Positions 52,938 to 61,370 of a stretch of 64,000 bases of DNA are shown in pieces. Below the pieces are notes generated by a model. That model worked only from the letters and a program-made list of their open reading frames with translations. It was not told the origin of the DNA and made no database searches. The stretch is from an uncultured Eubacterium sp. Its GTDB lineage: Bacteria; Bacillota; Clostridia; Lachnospirales; Lachnospiraceae. How positions within the stretch are numbered: the first letter of the stretch is position 1; each line of letters begins with the position of its first letter. The translations under genes were made by a program, and so were the position numbers. The stretch lies in NCBI GenBank assembly GCA_958446835.1, contig CAUCXT010000007.1:26252-90251 (forward strand), written 5' to 3'.

Positions 52938-54623
52938 ATGCAGACCGGTTCCGAAGAATTCACAGAGCTTCTAAAACAGAATAACAAAATGCTGACTGAA
53001 CGTGTGCGTGAACAGGCAAATATGATTGAAAACCTGCAGTCCACAATAGACACACTTAATGCATCCATTGCAAATCTTCAGGAAACCATAGAAGACCTGC
53101 GGCGCAGACTGTTTGGAACTTCCAGCGAAAAATCAGAAAAGTCAGATGATTCCGAAGAAATCTGCGCAGGCGTGGCAGAGACCACAACAGTAAAGGCACA
53201 TACCAGAACACGCAGACCAAAGTCGCTGCGTAAGGATCTTTATGAGAAGCTTCCTGTCCGTGACGTAAAATATGACGTCCCTGAAAGTGAACGGAAGTGC
53301 CCGGACTGCGATGCACAGATGGAGCACCTTGGCTATAAATTTGTGCGTGAGGAACTCCGCATTATCCCGGCAAAAGTAGAACGTGTACGCATTCTTCAGG
53401 AAACGCTGGTATGCCCGGCATGCCGCAGTGAGGATGACACTACCATAAAGGCTGCGGATACCCCGAAAGCACTGATGCCCCACAGCCCGGCATCCGCATC
53501 CATGACAGCAATGGTCATGTATGAAAAAAGCTGTAACCACATGCCGTTCTACCGTCAGGAAGCGGACTGGAAAATGAAAGGCGTACCGCTGCCCAGGGAG
53601 ACCGCTGCAAACAGGTACAACACCTGTGCACTTGAGTACTTTCTTCCGGTGTATGACAGGCTTCATGAACTGCTCATCGGACGGGACATCATCCATGCGG
53701 ATGAAACAGTATGCCAGGTGCTCCACGAGGAAGGAAAGGAGCCTACGTCCAAATCCTATATGTGGATTTACACCAGCGGCACAGACGGGCTTGACCCGAT
53801 TGCCCTGTATGATTACCGGAGCGGCAGGAACGGTGATTATCCTGTTGAATTCCTCAAAGGCTTCAGCGGCATGCTGCAGTGTGACGGTTACTCCGCCTAT
53901 GGGCGCATTGAAGATGTCATCCTTGTCTGTTGCCTGGCACACTGCCGGAGAAAGTTCTTTGAAGCGGTACCGGCAGGCAGAAAAAAGAAGCTGAAGCTTC
54001 TGGATATCAATTCCGAGCAGGAAATACAGGAGCCGGACGAGGAGCTTTTAAAAGATCCGGAACTGCCGGCTGCCGAGAAAGGCGTCATGTACTGCAACAG
54101 TCTGTTCTATCTTGAACGCAGGTATAAAAGCCTTCCGGCAGATGAAAGAAAAAACAGACGCCTCGAAACAGAGCCACAGATCTGGGACGCTTTCTGGACA
54201 TGGCTTGATTCGCTGACCCCTGTCGGAGGCAGCAAACTGGAAAAGGCGGTGAACTATGCCCTCAATCACCGTGACACTCTTATGAATTATCTGAAAGACG
54301 GACGCTGCGAAATCTCAAATAATGCAGCTGAACGCAGGGCAAAAGTCTATGCGACAGGTAGAAAGAACTTCCTGTTCCATGACACAGAAGATGGTGCAAA
54401 AGCAAGTGCAGTCGTGCTCAGCATCATAGAAACAGCAAAAATGAACCACCTGAACGTGTACCAGTATCTCTATCTTCTGCTACTGTATATGCCGGACTAC
54501 AAAGATGAGCCCGCAGGCATTGAACAGTTGCTTCCGTGGAGTGAATTTATCAGGGAACACTGCTCAGGTGTTATGGATACTGAAACGGTAACAGCCGAGA
54601 CCAGAGGCAGCCTTCCACTGTAA
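52938..54623 (+). CDS. tnpC: IS66 transposase TnpC
   Basis: A full-length 561-residue transposase. It starts with a coiled-coil leucine-rich region (ENLQSTIDTLNASIANLQE), then a zinc finger (CPDCDAQMEHLG and CPACRSED), and the DDE domain with HADETVCQVL, QCDGYSAYG and EISNNAAERRAK for the three acids. GRKNFLFHDTEDGAKASA is the conserved C-terminal motif missing in frame from the decayed copy at 48.5 kb. Start ATG 52938 with GAAAGG upstream. Confidence 0.92.
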   Translation: MQTGSEEFTELLKQNNKMLTERVREQANMIENLQSTIDTLNASIANLQETIEDLRRRLFGTSSEKSEKSDDSEEICAGVAETTTVKAHTRTRRPKSLRKDLYEKLPVRDVKYDVPESERKCPDCDAQMEHLGYKFVREELRIIPAKVERVRILQETLVCPACRSEDDTTIKAADTPKALMPHSPASASMTAMVMYEKSCNHMPFYRQEADWKMKGVPLPRETAANRYNTCALEYFLPVYDRLHELLIGRDIIHADETVCQVLHEEGKEPTSKSYMWIYTSGTDGLDPIALYDYRSGRNGDYPVEFLKGFSGMLQCDGYSAYGRIEDVILVCCLAHCRRKFFEAVPAGRKKKLKLLDINSEQEIQEPDEELLKDPELPAAEKGVMYCNSLFYLERRYKSLPADERKNRRLETEPQIWDAFWTWLDSLTPVGGSKLEKAVNYALNHRDTLMNYLKDGRCEISNNAAERRAKVYATGRKNFLFHDTEDGAKASAVVLSIIETAKMNHLNVYQYLYLLLLYMPDYKDEPAGIEQLLPWSEFIREHCSGVMDTETVTAETRGSLPL

Positions 54624-54980
54624 ATATGCAGTTGGAGGACTGCCCGGTAAGAGTGGACGGGTTGTTATTAATCGCTTACTTTATAAGTGGCGTACCCAAC
54701 TATTAGTAGAAAAGGGAGATTAGATACAGAAACAATGCTCGATAAGGAAAACAACATCATAACAACAGATAAAATAACACGTTTTTTTTGAACTAATACA
54801 ACACAAATAGCAATAGCATTGCCAATTGTAATAACAATATTCTCCAAAATTTTAAGTATTTAATAGTTTAGCGTTAAGAACATATATAGGCAATCAGTCG
54901 GATACATATTTTTAGGCATATCTATTGTTGGCTATAGAGATAAAGGAGAAATTAGATAAAGAATTGAAAGGAGACCAACG
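54624..54980. other. IS66 right end and leader of the STAND gene
   Basis: The IS66 right terminal repeat ends at 54679. The rest is AT-rich with a T8 run near 54783 and no gene. AAAGGAG at ~54967-54973 is the ribosome site of the next gene. Confidence 0.5.
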
Positions 54981-57900
54981 ATGAAAATTTTATTTTTACA
55001 TCTTAGTGATGTACACTTAACACAGGAAACAAATTTGAATGAAATAAATATTAATGCTATTGTAAATTCATTATCTCAGATGGAAAAATTTGATGAGTGT
55101 GTATTAGTTTTCTCGGGAGATATAGCTAACTCAGGCAATAAAAATGAATATAAAATTGCTGAACGCATGTTCGGCAGAATTATAAAAGGTATTAATGATA
55201 AGTATTTTGATAATAATAAGCGTATACATACACTAATTGTACCAGGAAACCATGATAATTTAGTAAGAAATTCACATAGAAAAAGGGAAGAGATTATCGG
55301 ATTTTATAAGGATAAGAAAACAGAAAGCCATTATTATGATGATTTGGTCGAATTAAATAATTTTTGTAATTTTGCAAATAGAAATTATTGCTTTTGTTGT
55401 AATAAAAACATTGAAGTAAGGACACTGAGATTTGGTTCATTTACAATAAAAGTAAATCTTATTAATTCTGCTCCATTTTCATTGCTTGGAAGTGAAAATG
55501 GAGATAAAGGTCTACATTATCTTCCTGGTAAAGAAATTTCTAAATTTGATTTTGATAGACAGGAAAATTATACTATATCTATTATACATCATGGACCAGA
55601 ATGGTTCGAAGATGAAACAAAAAAGGCATTATATTATAAATTTTATGAATCAACAGACTTGTTATTTGTCGGGCACGAACATTTTTCGTTAAACGAAACT
55701 AAGACTGTGAACGGTCGGCAAATTGATGTTTCAAGTGGTGTTGCATTATATGGAACAAAGACAGAACACGGATTTAATGCTTTAGTTCTTGACACAAATG
55801 CTGCATCTTTAATTGGATATAAGTTTATCTATAATGGCAGAATATATAAACCATCCAAAGAACCTGTTATCAAAAATAAAAATATTATTTTTAAAGGAAA
55901 ATATAAATTTACGCATACACCTGCGTATAAAAAATATCTAGAAAGTGATATTGAACAACGTGAAGGTGATAACTATTTGGATTATTTTGTATTTCCATCA
56001 CTTGAATCAAAAAATTTGAACAGTCAATTAGATACAATAAATATAAATACAGAAGAAAAATTTATGGCAGTTTTTAAATCAAATTCCAGAATCAATATAG
56101 AAGGAAATCTAAAATCAGGGAAAACAACATTGACCAAGTATTTATGTTTAATGTTAACTGATGAATATGTTCCGTTGTTACTTTCAGAAGAAAACTTTGG
56201 AGCAAAGAATAATAAAAATATAATAAAGAATGCTCTTGAAGAACAGTTTGGATCAGATACTGATTGTGATGAATATTTACAGCTAGATAAAGAAAAGAAG
56301 GTTCTTATTGTTGATAGATATGATAGGATAAACAAAGAAAAGTGTGATTCGTTTTTTAAAGAATTTGAAAATCAATTTGGACATATTATTTTAATGTGTG
56401 GTATTGATTGGAATATTAATATAAAAGAAAAAGCATTGGAAGAATTAGAAGAAAAAGAAGTTTTGTATTTAAAAATTTCTCCATTCTATTATGCTAAAAG
56501 AGCGGAATTAATTCAAAAAATATGTGAATTATCTGACGATAAAAGAACGTCTGATGCAAAAGGTATTGCTTACAAAATTAATGAGGAAATAACTAATCAA
56601 ATTAGATATTTTCAACTTAATCCAGATTTTATACACCAATACGTAAATTATTATTTAAACTTTTCTTTTTTGAAAACTCAGAATGATAAGAATGTTTTTA
56701 GCAGGGTTTTTGAAGCAAATATAACGTGCAGAATATCTCAAAATACGAAGAAGGAAAATGTTGATGAAATATTAGTTGCTCTTGATTTTGTTGCTCATCA
56801 TATTCATTTTAATAAAAAGTATCCGCTTCCAATAGAAGAATTTGAAGCTGCAATCAATGAATATAACGATAGATATGACAATGAACTCAATCCTAAAATG
56901 GTATATGATATTGCAATCAAATCCAATATTATAAAAGAGGTTCCAAATAAGTTCGGAATAGAATTCTGTGATGAGAATTTATTGGCATATTTTACAGCAT
57001 TACATTTAAATAGAGGTTTTAATGAAGGACAATGTAAGGAAGAGTTAAAATACATATTGGATAATATTTGCTTTGAAATAAACGGAGATATTATATTATT
57101 TCTCTCATACATCACTAGCGATGTTCAAATTTTAAATCCGATTACGAAAAGTATGATTGGATTAATGGATAAATGGGATGAATTTAGCTTTGAGAAGAAA
57201 AACATTGAATTTTTGTCCAAAAGAACAGTACCATATATAAAACAAGTAATTCCAGCTAATGAAGAAAAGGAAAAGAATATAGAAAATAAAAATGAGGTTG
57301 AAAAAACTATCGTCGAAGAAAAAGGAAAAAATTCGGAAAGTCTATATTCTTATGATGAATCAAAAGTAAATTCATTTAGCAATAAGATTTCAAAATCTTT
57401 AAGATATCTAGAACTTGTTGCAAAAATACTTCCTAATTTTAGACATATATTAAAAGGGGATGAAAAGAAAAAAGTTGTTGAAATGCTTTATACATATCCA
57501 AATAAGCTTTTATATTTTATGTTAAAAGATATTGACCAAAATATAGACCGGTTAATTGATGAAATTTTAAGTAAAAACCCGAAAACAAAAAGGGGTATGT
57601 TAATCACAAAAGATATGTTAGAAAAATCATTACAAACACAAGCAATGGTATATATTCTTAGTATTTATGATTTTATTGCTTGTACAGCTTCTGCGGGAAA
57701 AGGTATGGATGAATTAAATAAATTTTCATATGATGATAACACCAATTATATGTTACAAAATATAATGATGGAGGAAAACAATGGAAATTTTTATAATTTT
57801 TCAAATAAAGCAGAAAATTTGTATGATGCTGCTGATTCTGATATGCTAAAAAACATGGTGGCTATGGTTGTAAGAAAGTTTTTTTTAAATCATGATTTTG

Positions 57901-58004
57901 AATTGAGTGGAAGAGCCAAGCATATAGCAGATAAATTTTTCAAACAAGACGATATGAAAAAATTGCAATTATTACAGGCAAAAAATCGTATTGTAAAAAA
58001 ATAG
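54981..58004 (+). CDS. Metallophosphoesterase-STAND NTPase fusion, putative anti-phage sensor/effector
   Basis: A 1007-residue protein. Residues 1-~290 are a calcineurin-like phosphoesterase with all metal motifs: LHLSDVHLT, VFSGDIANSG, VPGNHDN, IIHHGPEW and FVGHEHF. Residues ~370-560 are a P-loop NTPase: INIEGNLKSGKTTLTKYL (Walker A) and KKVLIVDRYDRIN (Walker B). Residues ~600-700 look like the winged helix of STAND/NACHT proteins, ending FCDENLLAYFTALHLNRG; the helical C-terminal ~300 residues would be the sensor, with a charged Glu/Lys linker near 765-795. This is the architecture of Avs-like immune proteins in which the effector is N-terminal. It stands alone with AAAGGAG seven bases upstream. 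Defence is inferred from architecture and location. Confidence 0.78.
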   Translation: MKILFLHLSDVHLTQETNLNEININAIVNSLSQMEKFDECVLVFSGDIANSGNKNEYKIAERMFGRIIKGINDKYFDNNKRIHTLIVPGNHDNLVRNSHRKREEIIGFYKDKKTESHYYDDLVELNNFCNFANRNYCFCCNKNIEVRTLRFGSFTIKVNLINSAPFSLLGSENGDKGLHYLPGKEISKFDFDRQENYTISIIHHGPEWFEDETKKALYYKFYESTDLLFVGHEHFSLNETKTVNGRQIDVSSGVALYGTKTEHGFNALVLDTNAASLIGYKFIYNGRIYKPSKEPVIKNKNIIFKGKYKFTHTPAYKKYLESDIEQREGDNYLDYFVFPSLESKNLNSQLDTININTEEKFMAVFKSNSRINIEGNLKSGKTTLTKYLCLMLTDEYVPLLLSEENFGAKNNKNIIKNALEEQFGSDTDCDEYLQLDKEKKVLIVDRYDRINKEKCDSFFKEFENQFGHIILMCGIDWNINIKEKALEELEEKEVLYLKISPFYYAKRAELIQKICELSDDKRTSDAKGIAYKINEEITNQIRYFQLNPDFIHQYVNYYLNFSFLKTQNDKNVFSRVFEANITCRISQNTKKENVDEILVALDFVAHHIHFNKKYPLPIEEFEAAINEYNDRYDNELNPKMVYDIAIKSNIIKEVPNKFGIEFCDENLLAYFTALHLNRGFNEGQCKEELKYILDNICFEINGDIILFLSYITSDVQILNPITKSMIGLMDKWDEFSFEKKNIEFLSKRTVPYIKQVIPANEEKEKNIENKNEVEKTIVEEKGKNSESLYSYDESKVNSFSNKISKSLRYLELVAKILPNFRHILKGDEKKKVVEMLYTYPNKLLYFMLKDIDQNIDRLIDEILSKNPKTKRGMLITKDMLEKSLQTQAMVYILSIYDFIACTASAGKGMDELNKFSYDDNTNYMLQNIMMEENNGNFYNFSNKAENLYDAADSDMLKNMVAMVVRKFFLNHDFELSGRAKHIADKFFKQDDMKKLQLLQAKNRIVKK

Positions 58005-58105
58005 CAACCATTATGTTGGAGTTACACCAACAGGTCATTTAATTATAAAAGATAATGACCAACTTTTATAATTGTCATACACATAATTGTGTTTATAATG
58101 GTTGC
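58004..58105 (+). ncRNA. Multi-hairpin structure after the STAND gene
   Basis: GCAACCATTAT (58004-58014) pairs perfectly with ATAATGGTTGC (58095-58105). Inside it are GTTGG/CCAAC (58015-58019/58027-58031) and GGTCATT/AATGACC (58033-58039/58054-58060). The fold is a multi-branched ~100-base element starting at the stop codon. It may be a terminator, an sRNA or a small inverted-repeat element. Confidence 0.4.
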
Positions 58106-58213
58106 CTTATATAGTGTATTCAATATAGAAAAAAATATTACAAGAAAATATAGTTCAGAGAGTTGTATTTCTGTTAATGACTTTATGAGCTGTTTTAAGT
58201 TGCATATGCAATA

Positions 58214-58372
58214 TTGGTTGATAATTCGGCACTGGAGCTTATAGTGATGGTGCTCAACTTGAACTATAGCAGGAATCCGATGCTTATGGAGCAGTGTAAC
58301 ACGCTTGTGGATTTTCTGAGAAAGAATCGTCCGGAGGTAAAGGTGGCGAGCATATTTGAATATAATCAGTAA
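58214..58372 (+). pseudogene. C-terminal fragment of an Rpn/PD-(D/E)XK transposase
   Basis: The 52-codon frame reads SALELIVMVLNLNYSRNPML, MEQCNTLVDFLRK and ends KVASIFEYNQ. This matches the region after the nuclease core in Rpn-type (recombination-promoting nuclease) proteins, where ALELKV.VLNIN and L...C.TL are conserved. The nuclease domain is missing. It lies just before repeat-tail copy 3. Confidence 0.65.
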
Positions 58373-58407
58373 TAGGAAGAACGGAAAATCAGGGCTGCGG
58401 AACGGCA

Positions 58408-58440
58408 GGCAGGTTACAGGTGGAAAGCAATGTGATAAGA
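58408..58440 (+). repeat. Related tail sequence, copy 3
   Basis: Begins GGCAGGTTACAG as at 49009 and 51440, then continues with GAA, AATGTG and TAAGA at the same spacing as copy 2. It lies ~45 bases before the OLD-like gene. Confidence 0.7.
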
Positions 58441-58486
58441 TTAGTTTAAAGATGATTTATGAGATAATTTGGAGGTTGTGAAAGGA

Positions 58487-60040
58487 ATGAAGAAAATAAT
58501 CATTAATAATATACGAAATATTGACTATTTGGAGTTTGAAATACCGAATGCTGGAGTACATATAATTACTGGTGAAAATGGAATAGGAAAAACGACATTA
58601 TTTACTTGTTTAAGCAGAATATGTAATAATAAAGCTTATAGGAATGGATTTCCAACTACAAATCTTAATAATTATGACGAGTATATGGGAACTGTAACTT
58701 ATTGTGTAGATGAACAGAGCGTTGTATATAGCAAACGAACTAGCGGTAGATGGCAACCAGACGTTAAAAATAATATTTTTGATTTGTATGGATTTGCAAG
58801 TGTTGTCCATATAAGCACAAGAAGCGAACGTATATTTACACAAATTGTTGAAGCACCAAGAAAAAAACAAGCGGCAGATAGGTGGTTGATAGATGCATTA
58901 AACCGTATTTTAAATACAGATCGTTTTTCTAATATGATAAGAATAACTGTTGGGGATTTGCGTTCACGCACAGGAAATGCTGATAAAAGGAGAAGAAATA
59001 CTGCATTTGCAATTACGCAGGGGCGAAATTATTATACAGAACAAAATTTCAGCTTTGGAGAAATTGTTTTGTTGAATTTATTATATGATATAGAAAACGT
59101 AGAGGATAATTCATTGGTTCTTGTTGATGAGTTGGAAATGGCATTACATCCGGCAGCACAAATTAGATTGATGCAATATCTGATAGAAATGGCTTCTCAA
59201 AGAAACTTGACAATATTAATATCAACTCATTCTGCAAGCATAATTAAAGCGCAGAAAAGTGTGATTTTGTTAGAAAATGAAATGCATGAAGTGAAGGTTT
59301 ATAATTCATGCCCTCCGGCGAAGGCAATAGGTGCTATCGGTATGCGAGAAGATACAATGGCAGATATTATTGTAATTGTGGAAGATGAAATGGCCAAAGC
59401 ATTTTTTTCTGCACTTTTGAAAAAGTATATTGAATTATGCCCAGAAAGTAATTATTTGGATATTCGCATATTAGGAGTAGGTGGATATCAGAATATTATA
59501 AATTTTTTTATTGAGGCTCAAAATTATATTTTTTATGATAATGTATATGTAACTGCTTTTTTAGATAAAGATGTGGAAACAGATATAATGCCATATTCGA
59601 TTTATGGTAATAGAGATATTATTGATATGTATAATCAAAATAGAAGAAAAATACATTTTCTTCCATTTACCCCAGAGGTGTTGTTATATAAACAATTAAA
59701 AGAAGATAGGGTAAATATATTAAATAAAATCAGATTAGAATATTGTAATCAGCAGGTGAATTATCAGGTCATTGAAGATATTAATCTTGTAGAATATGAA
59801 ACGAATATGTCAAATTTCTCATCACAAGTGGCATATAACAATATTCTGAAAGCACGCGGTGAAGTGCGGGGAAAATGTAAAAATGAAACAAGAAGAATTG
59901 TAGAAGAATTGTCAAGTCAATTGAATGTTGGGGAAAGTGAAATTTATCGTTTTGTTTTTAAGTATGCAGTTGAAAGATTGGAAGGTGTAGAAATAAATGT
60001 AAGAAGTCTTCTTTCGTCAACAATGAAACGCATTGATTAA
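58487..60040 (+). CDS. OLD-like ATPase with TOPRIM nuclease domain
   Basis: A ~517-residue protein of the overcoming-lysogenisation-defect type. The ABC-like ATPase has GENGIGKTTL near residue 29, NFSFGEIVLLN as signature, LVLVDELEMALHP as Walker B and ISTHS as the His switch. The C-terminal TOPRIM domain shows IVIVEDEMAKAFFSALL (Glu) and TAFLDKDVETD (Asp-x-Asp). Such proteins cut DNA in phage defence (GajA of Gabija and others), often with a helicase partner; none is present. ATG 58487 is the best start (GGAGG upstream), GTG 58478 and TTG 58469 being in frame. It may be a stand-alone defence gene. Confidence 0.82.
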   Translation: MKKIIINNIRNIDYLEFEIPNAGVHIITGENGIGKTTLFTCLSRICNNKAYRNGFPTTNLNNYDEYMGTVTYCVDEQSVVYSKRTSGRWQPDVKNNIFDLYGFASVVHISTRSERIFTQIVEAPRKKQAADRWLIDALNRILNTDRFSNMIRITVGDLRSRTGNADKRRRNTAFAITQGRNYYTEQNFSFGEIVLLNLLYDIENVEDNSLVLVDELEMALHPAAQIRLMQYLIEMASQRNLTILISTHSASIIKAQKSVILLENEMHEVKVYNSCPPAKAIGAIGMREDTMADIIVIVEDEMAKAFFSALLKKYIELCPESNYLDIRILGVGGYQNIINFFIEAQNYIFYDNVYVTAFLDKDVETDIMPYSIYGNRDIIDMYNQNRRKIHFLPFTPEVLLYKQLKEDRVNILNKIRLEYCNQQVNYQVIEDINLVEYETNMSNFSSQVAYNNILKARGEVRGKCKNETRRIVEELSSQLNVGESEIYRFVFKYAVERLEGVEINVRSLLSSTMKRID

Positions 60041-60238
60041 TTGATTGAGGATGCATCAAATATAGAAGAAGTATATACAACAATATCATACATTTGAAGA
60101 GGTAAAAACAGCATTTTTAAATATACAGAATCGTTCTTCAATTGTAAGCGATGTCATAGTGCACCATATCAAAATGCTATGAGAACTGCTTCTAGCAGAT
60201 TGAAGTGGCTTAAAAGCTGATAAAACGGAGGTAGTTAA

Positions 60239-60643
60239 ATGGGAATTAATGAGAAAATTGCAAACGCAAAAAAAACACAGTGGGTTGCAGACGGAATGTC
60301 AAAATCTGATATCAAGACAACTGTAGAATTAGCAAAAATTTCTGCAAAAATAGAAATGTGTAGACTGGATATGGGAATGACACAAAAGGAGTTTGCTGCT
60401 TATATGGGTGTATCACAGGGAATGGTATCTAAGTGGGAGAGCAGAGAATATAATTTTACAGTAAAAACACTTAATGAAATTTGTGAAAAATTGAAATTAT
60501 ATATGACTGTAGAAATATCCACAGATTATGAGAAAAAATATATAGACGTTAAGTGGGATAAAGATAATATGGATAAAATAAAATTTGGAACAAAAAATAA
60601 TAGTTGGATTAAAAAATATGATTATGAGGGGGCAATAGCCTGA
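60239..60643 (+). CDS. XRE-family helix-turn-helix regulator (HigA-like antitoxin)
   Basis: A 134-residue protein with a Cro/CI-type HTH at residues ~37-90 (LDMGMTQKEFAAYMGVSQGM, VSKWESREY). The C-terminal Lys/Asp-rich tail may be a chaperone-addiction segment, since the next gene encodes a SecB-like protein and overlaps by one base. CGGAGG lies seven bases upstream. No HigB-type toxin gene is visible in the ~200 bases upstream, although short fragments of open frame are present there. Confidence 0.8.
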   Translation: MGINEKIANAKKTQWVADGMSKSDIKTTVELAKISAKIEMCRLDMGMTQKEFAAYMGVSQGMVSKWESREYNFTVKTLNEICEKLKLYMTVEISTDYEKKYIDVKWDKDNMDKIKFGTKNNSWIKKYDYEGAIA

Positions 60644-60858
60644 TGGAATTAAACTGTATTGTAGATGGAATACGTCTGGTCGGTACTGCAATAAAAAAAT
60701 TGAATATAGAAAATAATATTGCTGATATTGGGTATAATGGAAAAAATAATTTTGGTTTTAATATAAATGAACCGGAATTTAAAACAGGATCTGATTACGT
60801 GATGGCTAATATGCTCATAGATTTTGAAATCGAGATAAGTTATGTAAAATACAGATGA
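60643..60858 (+). CDS. SecB-like chaperone, N-terminal part
   Basis: A 71-residue protein: LNCIVDGIRLVGTAIKKLNI...SDYVMANMLIDFEIEISYVK, compatible with the first two strands of the SecB fold. The ATG overlaps the TGA of the regulator gene. It ends at TGA 60856-60858, within the ATGA (60855-60858) that starts the next frame; the two together (139 residues) have exactly a normal SecB length. Either the gene is frameshifted or it is translated as two coupled halves. Confidence 0.62.
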   Translation: MELNCIVDGIRLVGTAIKKLNIENNIADIGYNGKNNFGFNINEPEFKTGSDYVMANMLIDFEIEISYVKYR

Positions 60859-61061
60859 CAATGGAGGGAGCATTTGTATCGAATGGGACAATTGATGTGG
60901 ATTCATTTAAGAACATGGTAATAATAAATGGTGCTGCGGCACTTATTGGGATTGCGCGTGGTAAAATTGAAGCTATTTCTGGAAATATATTTAATAATGG
61001 TAAAATCACAATTCCGTTTGTTAATGTGATTGATTATTATAAAAGTATGTCGAATGAATAG
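60855..61061 (+). CDS. SecB-like chaperone, C-terminal part
   Basis: A 68-residue protein: GAFVSNGTIDVDSFKNMVII then NGAAALIGIARGKIEAISGN and ITIPFVNVIDYYK match the last SecB strand and helix (the N-x-A..L..Y.R..I...T and LP.iN patterns). It overlaps the previous frame by four bases (ATGA), with a -1 relation between frames. In toxin-antitoxin-chaperone loci a SecB-like protein protects the antitoxin, which fits the regulator gene just upstream. Confidence 0.62.
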   Translation: MTMEGAFVSNGTIDVDSFKNMVIINGAAALIGIARGKIEAISGNIFNNGKITIPFVNVIDYYKSMSNE

Positions 61062-61370
61062 TATGTGTTGAGGCTTACCTTATACTTTTTATTGTATAAT
61101 ATTTTTGTCATACAGGCTCACTTTCCCTTGTAATGTTTTCGCAAATCCATTATACATCAGAAAGTCCTGTACGATATCTTTTTTATGAAAAAGTTGTAAA
61201 GTGGTGTATTCGTATTATGAGGCTAAATTAATGATATGTCACGGCGTGGGGATATTTTGCGCTTACTGTCGTAATTCTGTACTTGCCGAATTCGAGATAA
61301 TATTTTGCTCGTTTGGTGAAAAAGTATGTTGATTCTGGTAATGTTTTAAAGCAGCATATAGGAGTATATA
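61062..61370. other. Spacer before the TM-macro gene
   Basis: No gene on the plus strand. On the minus strand, ~61,110-61,200 reads HKKDIVQDFLMYNGFAKTLQ without a start or continuation, perhaps a gene fragment. Nothing else identified. Confidence 0.35.

Larger units (their letters stand above)
51780..54679 (+). mobile_element. IS66-family element with intact tnpA, tnpB and tnpC
   Basis: All three IS66 genes are open and in order. The right end reads, on the complement from 54679, GTAAGCGATTAATAACAACC, starting with the GTAAGC typical of IS66 ends. I found no matching left end, so the left boundary is a guess and the element may be truncated there. Its G+C-richer codon use contrasts with the AT-rich genes on both sides, indicating recent arrival. 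Confidence 0.75.

Noticed and set aside
58487..61061. OLD-like gene plus HTH gene as a Gabija or PARIS system
   Set aside because: Gabija needs a UvrD-like GajB and PARIS an AriB partner; neither is present, and the HTH/SecB pair looks like a separate locus.
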